From: CAJCIY01 sp964245825
Lineage (GTDB): Bacteria > Actinomycetota > Actinomycetes > Mycobacteriales > CAJCIY01
Reading direction: 5' to 3'
NCBI GenBank assembly: GCA_964245825.1
Contig: CAXTNT010000001.1
Location: forward strand, 124,001 to 188,000
Length of the DNA: 64,000 nucleotides
The notes under the pieces were generated by a model, which saw nothing but the letters and a program-made list of their open reading frames with translations, searched no databases and was not told the DNA's origin. Numbering within the stretch: position 1 is the stretch's first letter; every line of letters starts with the position of its first letter. Positions 43,749 to 53,400 of this stretch are shown here, piece after piece. Made by a program: the position numbers and the translations under genes.

Positions 43749-44078
43749 GTGACCTACGTGATCGCCGAGACGTGTGTCGATCTCAAGGACAAGGCCTGCA
43801 TCGAGGAGTGTCCGGTCGACTGCATATACGAGGGAAACCGGATGCTCTACATCCACCCCGACGAGTGCGTGGACTGCGGGGCCTGCGAGCCGGTCTGCCC
43901 GGTCGAGGCGATCTACTACGAGGACGACGTGCCAGACCAGTGGAAGCAGTACTACGACGCGAACGTGCACTTCTTCGACGACATGGGCTCGCCGGGCGGT
44001 GCCTCGAAGGTCGGCAAGATCGAGCGGGACCACCCGATCGTCGAGGCGCTGCCGCCGCAAGAGCACGACGAGGGCTGA
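43749..44078 (+). CDS. fdxA: 7Fe ferredoxin FdxA
   Basis: This 109-residue ferredoxin carries two cluster motifs: C...KACIEECPVDC and CVDCGACEPVCP, giving one 3Fe-4S and one 4Fe-4S centre as in actinobacterial FdxA. The acidic tail (HFFDDMGSP, IERDHP) is normal. GTG (VTYVIAE) is the start because homologues begin there; GAGAGGA lies 8 bases before it. It transfers electrons to partners such as P450s. The DapC-like gene begins 4 bases after its stop, as in mycobacteria from memory. Confidence 0.96.
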   Translation: MTYVIAETCVDLKDKACIEECPVDCIYEGNRMLYIHPDECVDCGACEPVCPVEAIYYEDDVPDQWKQYYDANVHFFDDMGSPGGASKVGKIERDHPIVEALPPQEHDEG

Positions 44079-44082
44079 CCCG

Positions 44083-45168
44083 GTGGGCCCGCGGTGGGCG
44101 GCCGGTCTGCCGACGCTGCCCGAGTTTCCGTGGGACCGGCTGCTGCCCTTCGCCGCGCTCGCCCGCGGTCACCCCGGCGGTCTGGTGGACCTGTCTGTCG
44201 GCACCCCGGTCGACCCCACGCCGCGGGTCGCGCAGGACGCGCTGGTCGCGGCCGCGGACGCTCCCGGCTACCCGCCGGCCGCCGGCACGCCGGCGCTCCT
44301 CGCGGCGCTGGGGGCCTGGACCGCACGGGTCTGCGGCGCCGCCGACGACATCGCGGTGCTGCCCACGATCGGCTCCAAGGAGCTGGTCGCGCTGCTACCC
44401 CTGCTGCTCGGCCTCGGGCCGGCCGACGTCGTGGTGGTCCCTGCGCTCGCCTACCCCACGTACGCGGTCGGCGCCGCCCTCTGCGGCGCCACCGTGTCCA
44501 CGACCTGGCGCGACGACGCGACGCTGGTCTGGCTGAACTCCCCGGCCAACCCCACCGGTGCGGTGAGCACGGCGGCCGAACTGGCGGCCACGGTGGCACG
44601 GGCGCGCGGTGTCGGGGCGCTCGTGGTGAGCGACGAGTGCTACCTCGAGTTCCCCGACGACCCGGCGCTGATCGTGCCGAGCGTGCTGGGCGGCTGCGAC
44701 GGCGACTACGAGGGCGTCGTCGCCGTGCACTCGCTGTCCAAGCGCTCGAACCTCGCCGGCTACCGCTTCGGGTCGCTGGCCGGCGACGTCGCGGTGGTCG
44801 GGGCGCTGCGTGAGGTGCGCCGGCACGCCGGGTTCCTCGTCCCTGCCCCCGTCCAGGCCGCCGCCGCGGCGGCGCTGGGCGACACCGCCCACGTGCTGGC
44901 GCAGGCCCAGGTCTACCGCGACCGGCGGGCGCTGCTGCGCGGGTCGCTGGAGAAGGCCGACTTCCGCATCGACGACTCCCGCGCCGGCCTCTACCTGTGG
45001 GCCACCCGGGACGAGCCCTGCCTGGAGACCGTCGGGTGGCTCGCCGAGCGCGGCATCCTCGTGGCGCCCGGCGACTTCTACGGCACCGCGGGATCGCGCC
45101 ACGTACGCATCGCGTTGACCGCCGCCGACGAGCGCATCGCCGCCGCGGCCGACCGGCTGACGGCCTGA
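44083..45168 (+). CDS. dapC: Succinyldiaminopimelate aminotransferase DapC
   Basis: This 361-residue PLP fold-I aminotransferase has NSPANPTGAV, VVSDECYLEF and the PLP lysine in HSLSKRSNLAGYRFG. DapC converts N-succinyl-2-amino-6-ketopimelate to N-succinyl-LL-DAP on the lysine/cell-wall path. The GTG start lies 4 bases after fdxA. dapD and dapE follow, which supports the assignment over other class I aminotransferases. Confidence 0.93.
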   Translation: MGPRWAAGLPTLPEFPWDRLLPFAALARGHPGGLVDLSVGTPVDPTPRVAQDALVAAADAPGYPPAAGTPALLAALGAWTARVCGAADDIAVLPTIGSKELVALLPLLLGLGPADVVVVPALAYPTYAVGAALCGATVSTTWRDDATLVWLNSPANPTGAVSTAAELAATVARARGVGALVVSDECYLEFPDDPALIVPSVLGGCDGDYEGVVAVHSLSKRSNLAGYRFGSLAGDVAVVGALREVRRHAGFLVPAPVQAAAAAALGDTAHVLAQAQVYRDRRALLRGSLEKADFRIDDSRAGLYLWATRDEPCLETVGWLAERGILVAPGDFYGTAGSRHVRIALTAADERIAAAADRLTA

Positions 45169-45185
45169 GCGGGCCAGCTGCTCGG

Positions 45186-45191
45186 TAGGGT
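45186..45191 (+). promoter_or_regulatory. -10 box TAGGGT, leaderless dapD
   Basis: TAGGGT ends 7 bases before the dapD GTG, so dapD-dapE may have their own leaderless promoter just after dapC. Confidence 0.45.
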
Positions 45192-45198
45192 CGAGGTC

Positions 45199-46026
45199 GT
45201 GCCCTCCTCGCCCCTGGACCCGCTGCTCGACGAGCTGTGGGAGCGCCGGGACGGGCTCACCCCCGACGACGCGGAGGCCCGTGGGCTCGTACACAGCGCC
45301 CTCGACCTGCTGGACCGCGGCGTGGCTCGGGTCGCCGAGGTGGACCCCGCCACCGGCGAGGTGGTCGTCGACCAACGGGCCAAGCGCGCGATCCTGCTGG
45401 CGTTCAGAACCTTCCCGATGGTCTCCTCGCGCGCCGGCGACTTCGTCTACTCCGACCGGATGCCGCTGAAGACCCGCCTCGACGGTGTGCGCCTGGTGCC
45501 GGGCGCCGTGGTCCGATTCGGTTCCTATCTCGCGCCGGGCGTCGTGTGCATGCCGAGCTACGTCAACGTCGGCGGGTACGTCGAGGGCGGCACGCTGGTG
45601 GACACCTGGGCGACCGTGGGCTCCTGCGCGCAGATCGGCCGGAACGTCCATCTCTCCGGCGGTGTCGGCATCGGCGGCGTGCTCGAGCCGGAGCAGGCGG
45701 CACCGGTCGTGGTCGAGGACGACGCCTTCGTCGGCAGTCGCTGCATGGTCGTCGAGGGCGCGCGGGTACGGGCCGGGGCCAAGCTGGGGGCGGGCGCGAT
45801 CCTCACCGCCTCCACCCACGTCGTCGACGCGGCGACCGGCCGGGAGCACCCGCGCGGCGAAGCGCCGGCCGGCGCGGTCTGTGTCGGCTCCACCCGGGTG
45901 AAGTCGTTCCCGGGCGGTGACTTCGGGATGCCGGTCCTGCTGGTGCTGCGGGTGCTTGCCGAGGGCGAACGCCACGACAAGCTGCTGCTCAACGACGTGC
46001 TCCGCGAGCACGGCGTGGCCCCGTGA
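45199..46026 (+). CDS. dapD: Tetrahydrodipicolinate N-succinyltransferase DapD
   Basis: This 275-residue left-handed beta-helix acyltransferase has hexapeptide-type turns (VNVGGYVEGGTLVDTWATVGSC, GVGIGGVLEPEQAAPVVVEDDAFVGS). It transfers succinyl from succinyl-CoA to tetrahydrodipicolinate in the meso-DAP/lysine route. The size is below that of mycobacterial DapD (~315) but the core is whole. Its stop overlaps the dapE GTG by 4 bases, and it sits between dapC and dapE. Confidence 0.94.
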   Translation: MPSSPLDPLLDELWERRDGLTPDDAEARGLVHSALDLLDRGVARVAEVDPATGEVVVDQRAKRAILLAFRTFPMVSSRAGDFVYSDRMPLKTRLDGVRLVPGAVVRFGSYLAPGVVCMPSYVNVGGYVEGGTLVDTWATVGSCAQIGRNVHLSGGVGIGGVLEPEQAAPVVVEDDAFVGSRCMVVEGARVRAGAKLGAGAILTASTHVVDAATGREHPRGEAPAGAVCVGSTRVKSFPGGDFGMPVLLVLRVLAEGERHDKLLLNDVLREHGVAP

Positions 46027-47069
46027 CGGGTCTCGACCTCGGCGACCCCGTGGCGTTGACGGCCCAGCTCGTGGACGTCGAGTCGGTCTCCGGTCAGGAG
46101 ACCGCGCTCGCCGACCTGGTGGCAGCGGCCCTGGCCGCCCGCGGTCTGCGGCTCGACCGCGACGGTGACGCCCTCGTCGCCCGGACCGATCTCGGCCGGT
46201 CGCAGCGGGTGCTGCTGGCCGGGCATCTGGACACCGTGCCGATCGCGGCCAACGTCCCGTCGCGGCGGGCCGACGGGCGCATCCACGGCTGCGGCAGCAG
46301 CGACATGAAGTCCGGTCTCGCGGTCCTGCTGCACCTCGCCGCCACCGTGCCCGACCCGTCCGTCGACCTCACCGTCGTGGCGTACGACTGCGAGGAGGTC
46401 GACGCCGCCCGCAACGGTCTCGCCCGGCTCGCCCGGATCCATCCGGACTGGCTCGCCACCGACCTGGCCATCCTGCTCGAGCCGACGGACGCCGTCGTCG
46501 AGGCGGGCTGTCAGGGCACCCTGCGCGTCGCCGTCGAGGCACGCGGCCGGCGGGCGCACAGCGCCCGGCCGTGGCTCGGCGTCGATGCCATCCACGGGCT
46601 CGCGACGCCGCTGGCGGTGTTGGCCGCGTACCAGCCGCGGACCGTCACGATCGACGGCTGTACCTACCGCGAGGGTCTGAACGCGGTCGCCGTCACCGGG
46701 GGAGTCGCGGGGAACGTCATCCCCGACGAGGCCAGCCTCACGGTCAACTTCCGGTTCGCGCCCGACCGGTCGGTGGCGCAGGCCTACGCCCACGTGGTCG
46801 AGGTGCTGGGCGCGGCCACCTTGCTCGACGCGTCGCCGGGCGCCCTGCCGCGTCTGGACGAGCCCGCTGCCGCCGCGTTCGTCGCGGCGACCGGCACCGT
46901 GCCGGCGGCGAAGTTCGGCTGGACCGATGTCGCCCGCTTCGCCGAGCTGGGCATCCCGGCCCTCAACTACGGCCCCGGCGATCCCAACCTCGCCCACACC
47001 CGCGAGGAGTCCGTCGAGGAGGCGAAGATCACCGCCTGCGCCGACCTGCTCCGGGCGTACCTGGGCTGA
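46023..47069 (+). CDS. dapE: Succinyl-diaminopimelate desuccinylase DapE
   Basis: This 348-residue M20 metallohydrolase has the zinc motifs LAGHLDTVP, GCGSSDMKSG and YDCEEVD, with NVIPDEASLTVNFRF in the dimer domain. DapE removes succinate from N-succinyl-LL-DAP to free LL-DAP for lysine and peptidoglycan. Length and gene order fit. GTG start overlapping dapD by 4 bases. Confidence 0.95.
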   Translation: MTGLDLGDPVALTAQLVDVESVSGQETALADLVAAALAARGLRLDRDGDALVARTDLGRSQRVLLAGHLDTVPIAANVPSRRADGRIHGCGSSDMKSGLAVLLHLAATVPDPSVDLTVVAYDCEEVDAARNGLARLARIHPDWLATDLAILLEPTDAVVEAGCQGTLRVAVEARGRRAHSARPWLGVDAIHGLATPLAVLAAYQPRTVTIDGCTYREGLNAVAVTGGVAGNVIPDEASLTVNFRFAPDRSVAQAYAHVVEVLGAATLLDASPGALPRLDEPAAAAFVAATGTVPAAKFGWTDVARFAELGIPALNYGPGDPNLAHTREESVEEAKITACADLLRAYLG

Positions 47070-47078
47070 CCGCCGCGC

Positions 47079-47825
47079 TTAGGGCTCGACGAGGTGGGAC
47101 CGCAGCGCCGTCAGCTCGCCGTCGTCGAGGCCGGCCTTGAGCAGGTACGCCGCCGCCCCGCCCCAGCGCTCGTCGACGACGTCGAGCACGGCCTGCATCG
47201 TGTACGGGTCGACGCGGTGGGCGTCCAGGCCGATCCGCGCGACGTCGGCGGCGTAGGTCTCGGAGGCGACCAGCCGGGCGTAGATCCGCTCGATCCGCTC
47301 GTTGGTCGCGGCGTAGTCCTCGACCACCGCATCGCGGGGTACCCCCGTCGCCTCGAGGGCGATCGCGACGACGACGCCGGTCCGGTCCTTGCCCGCCGCG
47401 CAGTGCACGATCGTCGCGCCCTCGCCCCGCGAGACCTGGCGCACCGCCTCGGCGACCGCCCCGGGCATGTCCGCCAGGTAGTGCAGGTACGCCCCGGTGG
47501 CCCCATCGGCCCAGCGGTCGGGCAGCACCGTCCCCACCGGGATGTGCCCACGCTCGGGGATGAGCGAGAGGTGCAGGTGCCGGACCTGGCCGCTCAGCGG
47601 TCCCGGACCGGTCCCGGTCCGCTCGACCCGCGTCCGCAGGTCGACCACCGCGCCGAGGCGCAGCTCGCCGGTGAGACGGGCGACGTCCGCGGCGGTGAGG
47701 TCCTGGAGGTTGTCGCTGCGCAGCAGCACGCCGGGTCGGACATGGCCGCCGTCGGGGCCCGGCAGCCCCCCGAGGTCGCGGGTGTTTGCGGTGCCCTCGA
47801 GGTCGATCCAACGGGTGGCGGTCAC
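47079..47825 (-). CDS. Tyrosine-protein phosphatase (PtpB-like)
   Basis: This 248-residue phosphatase has the P-loop HCAAGKDRTG with catalytic Cys and Arg, and starts with TRDLGGLPGPDGG...LLRSDNL, as in the Y_phosphatase3/PtpB group. These enzymes dephosphorylate Tyr/Ser/Thr or phosphoinositides. It has no signal peptide. TACGGT lies 6 bases before the GTG, so a leaderless mRNA is likely. It converges with dapE and diverges from the LOG gene. Confidence 0.93.
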   Translation of the reverse strand: MTATRWIDLEGTANTRDLGGLPGPDGGHVRPGVLLRSDNLQDLTAADVARLTGELRLGAVVDLRTRVERTGTGPGPLSGQVRHLHLSLIPERGHIPVGTVLPDRWADGATGAYLHYLADMPGAVAEAVRQVSRGEGATIVHCAAGKDRTGVVVAIALEATGVPRDAVVEDYAATNERIERIYARLVASETYAADVARIGLDAHRVDPYTMQAVLDVVDERWGGAAAYLLKAGLDDGELTALRSHLVEP

Positions 47826-47831
47826 CCGTCG

Positions 47832-47837
47832 ACCGTA
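47832..47837 (-). promoter_or_regulatory. -10 box TACGGT, leaderless phosphatase
   Basis: TACGGT on the minus strand, with 6 bases to the GTG. A matching TACGGT serves the divergent LOG gene 32 bases away. Confidence 0.55.
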
Positions 47838-47868
47838 CGGCAGGCTCGGCCGCCGGTGCCGGTCTCGT

Positions 47869-47874
47869 TACGGT
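47869..47874 (+). promoter_or_regulatory. -10 box TACGGT, leaderless LOG gene
   Basis: TACGGT on the plus strand, with 6 bases to the GTG. It mirrors the box of the divergent phosphatase gene. Confidence 0.55.
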
Positions 47875-47880
47875 GAGGCG

Positions 47881-48663
47881 GTGACCGCATCCGTCGATCC
47901 CGAACGGCCACGCGACGCGGAGCAGTCCGCGCCCGAGCGGGCCCGCGGGCCGGTCGTGCTGCGCCGCGGCCAGGTGACCCGGTCGACCACCGACCAGCGG
48001 CTGCTGGACCGCCGCGGGCCGTCCGACTGGGTGCACACCGACCCCTGGCGGGTGCTGCGCATCCAGTCGGAGTTCGTCGAGGGCTTCGGACTGCTCGCCG
48101 AGTTGCCGCAGGCGGTGGCGGTCTTCGGCTCGGCGCGGACGGCCGTCGACTCGCCCGAGTACGAGCTCGGCCGTCGCCTGGGCAACGAGCTGGCGCAGGT
48201 GGGCTTCGCGGTCATCACCGGCGGCGGGCCGGGGACGATGGAGGCCGTCAACCGCGGCGCCCTCGAGGGGGGCGGGCTGTCCGTCGGTCTCGGCATCGAG
48301 CTGCCCTTCGAGCAGCACCTGAACCCGTACGTCGACCTGGGCCTGAACTTCCGCTACTTCTTCGCCCGCAAGACCATGTTCGTCAAGTATGCGCAGGCGT
48401 TCGTGATCCTGCCGGGGGGCTTCGGGACCTTCGACGAGATGTTCGAGGCGCTCACGCTCGTCCAGACCAACAAGGTGAACCAGTTCCCGGTGGTGCTGAT
48501 GGGCGGCGCCTACTGGAGCGGGCTGCTGGACTGGCTGCGCGGGCCGGTGCTCGCCGGGGGCAACATTACCGCGGCCGACCTGGCCCTGCTGCAGGTCACC
48601 GACGACGTCGAGGAGACGGTCGCGATCGTGCAGACGGCCCTGGTCGAGCGCGCCGAGCTGTGA
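47881..48663 (+). CDS. LOG family protein (TIGR00730, cytokinin riboside phosphate hydrolase-like)
   Basis: This 260-residue Rossmann-type protein has the family motifs VITGGGPGTMEAVNRGA and VILPGGFGTFDEMFE (PGGxGTxxE). LOG enzymes release free base from nucleoside monophosphates, including cytokinin precursors. It lies where M. tuberculosis has Rv1205, from memory. The first ~60 residues precede the fold and are charged. Expression looks leaderless from TACGGT. A DivIVA-like gene follows 55 bases later. Confidence 0.92.
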   Translation: MTASVDPERPRDAEQSAPERARGPVVLRRGQVTRSTTDQRLLDRRGPSDWVHTDPWRVLRIQSEFVEGFGLLAELPQAVAVFGSARTAVDSPEYELGRRLGNELAQVGFAVITGGGPGTMEAVNRGALEGGGLSVGLGIELPFEQHLNPYVDLGLNFRYFFARKTMFVKYAQAFVILPGGFGTFDEMFEALTLVQTNKVNQFPVVLMGGAYWSGLLDWLRGPVLAGGNITAADLALLQVTDDVEETVAIVQTALVERAEL

Positions 48664-48718
48664 GGCGGCCGGAGGCCTGCCTCCCGCCGGCCGACCCCGG
48701 CCGTGGGACCATCGACGC

Positions 48719-49057
48719 GTGACGATCCTGCTCGAGATCTTCGTCGTCGCGGCGGTGGTCTTCGGCGTCGTGGGCTGGGGGCTCGGCGGTGTCGGGGGTC
48801 TGCGGCCCGCCCCGCCCGACTCCGGTGACCTGGGTCTGCCCCCGGGCCGACTGGGCCCTGGCGCCATCGACCGCACCCGCTTCGGGCTTGCCTTCCGGGG
48901 CTACCGGATGGTCGAGGTCGACCGGGTCCTCGACCGACTGCGGGACGAAGTCGCCGAGCGTGAGCTGGAGTTGGCCGTCCTGCGTGGTGACGTCCCGCCG
49001 CCGACGCCCGTCGACGCCGCCGACCCCGACGAGCCCACCGGCACCGACGAGGGCTGA
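48719..49057 (+). CDS. Single-pass membrane protein with DivIVA-like segment
   Basis: This 112-residue protein has one N-terminal membrane helix (~3-24) and then RFGLAFRGYRMVEVDRVLDRLRDEVAERE, the DivIVA N-terminal pattern followed by a short coiled coil. DivIVA relatives mark poles and curved membranes and guide growth. It matches the place of Rv1209, but the folP2 and gpgS genes that sit before that one in mycobacteria are missing here. GACCAT lies 6 bases before the GTG. It ends 2 bases before the SRPBCC gene. Confidence 0.82.
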   Translation: MTILLEIFVVAAVVFGVVGWGLGGVGGLRPAPPDSGDLGLPPGRLGPGAIDRTRFGLAFRGYRMVEVDRVLDRLRDEVAERELELAVLRGDVPPPTPVDAADPDEPTGTDEG

Positions 49058-49059
49058 GG

Positions 49060-49497
49060 GTGCCCGAGCTGACCCTGCACGTCGACGTGGCGGCCCCCGT
49101 CGCGCAGACGTGGTCGGCCGTCGTCGACTGGGACCGCCAGGGCGAGTGGATGCTCGGCACCCGCGTGCAGGCCGGCGAGCGCCAAGGTGTGGGCGTCGGG
49201 GGCACACTCCGCGCCCGGACCGGTCTCGGGCCGGTCGGCATCTGGGACACGATGACGATCACCGCCTGGGACCCACCGCACCGCTGCGAGGTCCGACACA
49301 CCGGCCGGATCGTGCGCGGCACCGGGGCCTTCACGGTGCAGGAGCGGCCCCAGGGGTCGCGGTTCGTGTGGTCGGAGCAGCTCGACCTCCCGTTCGGCGT
49401 GGTCGGCCAGGTCGGCTGGGCGCTGCTGCGGCCCCTGTTCACGGCCGGGGTGGCAGCCTCGTTGCGGCGCTTCGCCCGGTTCGCGGAGTCCCGCTGA
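49060..49497 (+). CDS. SRPBCC (polyketide cyclase/lipid-binding-like) protein
   Basis: This 145-residue START/SRPBCC-fold protein has VAAPVAQTWSAVVDWDRQGEWM and a C-terminal helix (ALLRPLFTAGVAASLRRFARF). Such folds bind hydrophobic ligands. No catalytic residues can be named. GTG start 2 bases after the DivIVA-like gene, and its TGA overlaps the likely CTG start of tag, so three genes are read in one run. Confidence 0.85.
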   Translation: MPELTLHVDVAAPVAQTWSAVVDWDRQGEWMLGTRVQAGERQGVGVGGTLRARTGLGPVGIWDTMTITAWDPPHRCEVRHTGRIVRGTGAFTVQERPQGSRFVWSEQLDLPFGVVGQVGWALLRPLFTAGVAASLRRFARFAESR

Positions 49498-50111
49498 GCA
49501 CGGCCGAGCCCGGCCCGGACGGGCGCGGCCGGTGCCCCTGGGCGCTGTCGGTGCCCGAGTACCTCGCCTACCACGACCAGGAGTGGGGCGTCCCGGTGCA
49601 CGGCGACGCCCTCTTGTACGAGCGCTTCACCCTGGAGGCATTCCAGTCCGGACTGTCCTGGCTGACGATCCTGCGCAAGCGGGCAGCCTTCCGGGCGGCC
49701 TTCGCCGACTTCCAACCGGCCGCCGTCGCCGCGTTCGGTCCGGCCGACGTCCAGCGGCTCCTCGGCGACGCGCGCATCGTCCGGAACCGGGCGAAGATCG
49801 ACGCGGCGATCGCCAACGCCGGCGCCACGGTGGCCCTCGGCGCGGGAGGTCTCACCGCGTTGGTGTGGTCGTTCGCGCCGCCGCCCCGGCCCGCTCCGCG
49901 CACGCTCGCGGACGTGCCCGCCGTCACCACCGAGTCCACGGCGCTCGCCCGGGCCCTGAAGGCGGCCGGTTTCCGCTTCGTCGGCCCGACGACCGCGTAC
50001 GCCTCGATGCAGGCCTGTGGGCTGGTCGACGACCACCTGGCCGGCTGCGTCAGCCGGCGTACGGCGCCGGACCGGGCCGATGTCGCTGCCGGGGGGCGGC
50101 ATCTGGGATGA
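49494..50111 (+). CDS. tag: DNA-3-methyladenine glycosylase I (Tag), CTG start likely
   Basis: This 205-residue enzyme removes 3-methyladenine from alkylated DNA. RCPWAL and YHDQEWGVPVHGD open the fold, and VDDHLAGC near the end supplies the other zinc ligands; the family zinc site needs the Cys in RCPW. No ATG, GTG or TTG lies between that Cys and a point more than 100 bases inside the previous gene. The CTG at 49494 overlaps the previous stop (CTGA) just like the GTGA overlaps elsewhere, and is the best start. A GTG at 49551 would lose the Cys. Position matches Rv1210 (tagA). Confidence 0.9.
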   Translation: MSTAEPGPDGRGRCPWALSVPEYLAYHDQEWGVPVHGDALLYERFTLEAFQSGLSWLTILRKRAAFRAAFADFQPAAVAAFGPADVQRLLGDARIVRNRAKIDAAIANAGATVALGAGGLTALVWSFAPPPRPAPRTLADVPAVTTESTALARALKAAGFRFVGPTTAYASMQACGLVDDHLAGCVSRRTAPDRADVAAGGRHLG

Positions 50112-50167
50112 TGCCGGTCACCGTTCGTGCGCCCGCCGGGCGCAGGACGTCACGGGAGGAGCACGGC

Positions 50168-50338
50168 ATGGCGGCCATGAAGCCGCGGACCGGTGACGGT
50201 CCCCTGGAGGTCACCAAGGAGGGCCGCGGCATCGTGATGCGCGTTCCGCTGGAGGGTGGCGGCCGCCTGGTCGTCGAGCTCAACGCCGAAGAGGCAACCG
50301 CCCTCGGCGACGCGTTGAAGGCGGTCGTCGGCGGCTGA
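50168..50338 (+). CDS. DUF3117 small conserved protein
   Basis: This 56-residue protein, MAAMKPRTGDGPLEVTKEGR at its start, is near-invariant across actinobacteria and of unknown function. GGGAGGAG lies ~7 bases before the ATG. It contains VMRVPLEGGGRLVVELNAEEA. In M. tuberculosis the same gene (Rv1211) follows tagA, as here. Confidence 0.93.
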   Translation: MAAMKPRTGDGPLEVTKEGRGIVMRVPLEGGGRLVVELNAEEATALGDALKAVVGG

Positions 50339-50488
50339 GGCGGCCCGTCGCGACGACCCAGCTCATCCCACGTCGAGCCCGACACCGGGCCATTCCGCGC
50401 ATTTTCGCCCCCGACCAGTCACCATGGAGGGGGCCGTTCGGAGCAGTCCCGGCTCCGCTGTGTCGCGAGGCAAGGAGGGCTGAGGGCG

Positions 50489-53400
50489 GTGACTGTCGGC
50501 GCGACCCGGGCGACCTGGCGAGACGTCTTCGCCGTGCCCGAGTACCGGGGCCTCTTCGCGGCCCAGGCGACGAGCCTGATCGGCGACCAGCTGGCCAAGA
50601 TCGCCGTCGCGATCCTCGTCTTCCGGCACACCGACAGTCCCTTCCTGGCCGCGTTGACCTACGCCGCGAGCCTCCTGCCCGCGCTCGTCGCCGGTCCGCT
50701 GCTCGGTCATCTCGCGGACACTCGGCAACGCCGCGAGCTGATGATCGGCTGCGACCTGGTGCGGGCCGCGCTGATCGCCGTGATGCTGGTCCCGGGGCTT
50801 CCGGTCGCGATCCTGATCGGGTTGCTGTTCGTGGCCAGCGCCGTGGATCCCCCGTTCAACGCCGCCCGGGCCGCCCTGCTCCCGGAGGTGCTCACCGGCG
50901 AGCGCTACCCGGTCGGCCAGTCGATCAACGGTGTGGCGTCCCAGACCGCCCAGGTCGTCGGGTTCGGCCTCGGCGGGGCTCTCGTCGCGACGCTGACCCC
51001 CCGGGGCGCGCTCGGCATCGACGTCGCCAGCTTCCTCGTCTCGGCCGCGCTGGTGCGCCTGACGCTCGCGCGGCGGCCGGCCCCGCAGTCCGCGACGGGC
51101 CTGAGCAGGTGGGAGCTGGTCAGCTCCGGCACCACCATGGTTCTCGGCGACCCCCTGCTCCGGCGGCTGATCGGGGTCACGGCCGCCTCCTTCGGCACGA
51201 TCATCGCGACCGAGGGCCTGGCGGTCTCGTACGCCCATGAGATCGGTCGGGGCGACGTGGCGACCGGACTGCTGACGGCCGCCGTGCCGGTGGGCTCGGC
51301 GCTGGGGCTCGTGCTGGTCGGCCGGACGCCCGCTGCGCGGCAGGTGAACACGCTGCGCCTGCTCGCCGTGCTGTGGCCGTTGCCGTTGCTCGCGACGATC
51401 CTTCGCCCCGGGGTCGCCGTCACGGTGGCTCTGTGGGCGCTGACCGGCGCCCTGTCCTCGTACTACCTGCTCGGAAACGTCCTGTTCGCCCGGGCGCTCG
51501 AGGCCGGGAAGCGCGGGCGCGCCTTCGCCTTCGCGCAGTCCGCGCTGGTCGCGGTCCAGGGGGTGGGGCTGCTCGGGGTGGGCGCCGTCGCGGACGTGAC
51601 GTCGCCGAGCGTCGCCGTCGCGGTTGCTGGTCTCGTCGGGTTGGTCTGCTGCGGCGCCCTGGCGCTCCGGCTGCGGGACGCGGGAGAGGCGTCCCTGAGA
51701 TCTTCAGTGCCCGCGGAGACACGCCGAGAGAACGATGTGGTCACCAGCCCGCCCGCGGGGCCGCTCACCGGCGACGGTGGCGTGGTCTCCGGCGGCCTGA
51801 CACGTCACCCGGGGCCCCCGCCCGCGCGCCCGGAGGCTGCGGCCGACCGTGGCGTGAGCGGGCCTCGGCGCGTCCGGGTCGGTGCGGTGTACGCCCTGTC
51901 CGTCGCGGCACTGGTGGCCAGCGCGGTGCTTGTCTCGTTCAGCGGCTGGCGGTCGGAGCAGGGCGCGCCCGTCCGGGTGCAGTGGTGGATGCTGCTCACC
52001 CTCTTCGCTGCGACGGGCTATTTCAAGGTCATCTTCCAGCGGGGTCGAGACGCGCACTCGCTCGCCGCCACGCAGGTGGCGCTCCTGCTCGGGCTGTTCT
52101 TCGCCTCCCCGCCGAGCCTGCTCGTGGGCGGGGTCCTCGGGTTGTCGCTGGTCGACGTCGCCCGCCGGATGCCCCCGCTGAAACTGCTCGCGAACGCGGC
52201 GACGCGCTCCGTCGAGATCGTGGTCTGCCTCGCCGTGGTGCACCTCGCGGGTCAGCATGGCCAGGGCGCCTCGAGCCACGACCTCGTGGTCGCCCTCGTG
52301 GCGGTCGTCGCCGGGGACCTCGTCAGCGCCCTGTTCATCACCGCCATCCAGCGACTGTTCGACGCCCAGGTGACGGTCCGCGGGTTCCTCTGGCCGCTTG
52401 CGTTCGGTCTCGTCGTCTCCCTGATCGCCGGCATGCTCGGGCTGATCGCCGTGGCGGCGATGTTCGCCAATTCCAGCACGGTGGCCTTCCTGCTGATCAT
52501 GGCAATCCTGACGGCGGCAGGGGTCAAGGCGATCGGAAACCTGCAGCAGCGGCATGTCGACCTCGGCCAGCTGTATGCCTTCCAGGAGAACCTGGGCGCG
52601 CTGGTCCCGCGCGGGCCGTCGATGTTCCCCGTGCTGGAGCACGCCCGGGAGCTGCTGCACGCCGAGAGCGTGTCGCTGTACCTCCAGGACGATTCGTCGC
52701 CACGGGATCGACGGCACGAGTTGCGGGTGCATGTCGACTTCCGGCCCCAGGAACTCTTCTCGGTCGACGAGGCGGAGGCCGGCGTCGGCACGCCACCGAC
52801 GGAGATGACCGTCGAGCTGCGGGTGGAGGGCCGCCACCTCGGTCGATTGGTCGTGCGGCGCCGGCTGGGACGTGTCCGCGGCTTCCAGGCCACCGATCTG
52901 AAGCTGCTGGAGACCCTGGGCGCCCAGGTGAGCGACGCCCTCGAACGGGGCACCCTGCTCGAGCAGCTGCAGATCGCCGCGACGCACGATCCGCTGACCG
53001 GGCTGTTGACCCTGGGCGAGTTCATGGTCCAGCTGGACGACGCGCTGGTACGAGGCACCCCTTACGTCCTGATGCTGCTCGACGTGGCCGGCCTCAAGGA
53101 CGTGAACGACTCGTTGGGCCACGACGCCGGCGACGCCCTGCTGCAGCGGCTCGGTCAGCGGCTGGAGGCGATGAGCCCCGCCGGGACTCTGCTGGCCCGT
53201 TCCGGCGGGGGTGAGTTCGCGGTCGCCGTCAAATCCTCGGCGGTGGCGGGGGAGGCCGTCGCAGCCTCGGTCATGCAGATCGGGAACGCGCTGGTACAGG
53301 TGTTGGGAGTCACCGTCGAGTTGCGCACGCGACTCGGCTGGCTGGCCCTGACAGCCGACGCTGCTGACGCGGCGACCGGGGTGCGGCGGGCAGACCTGGC

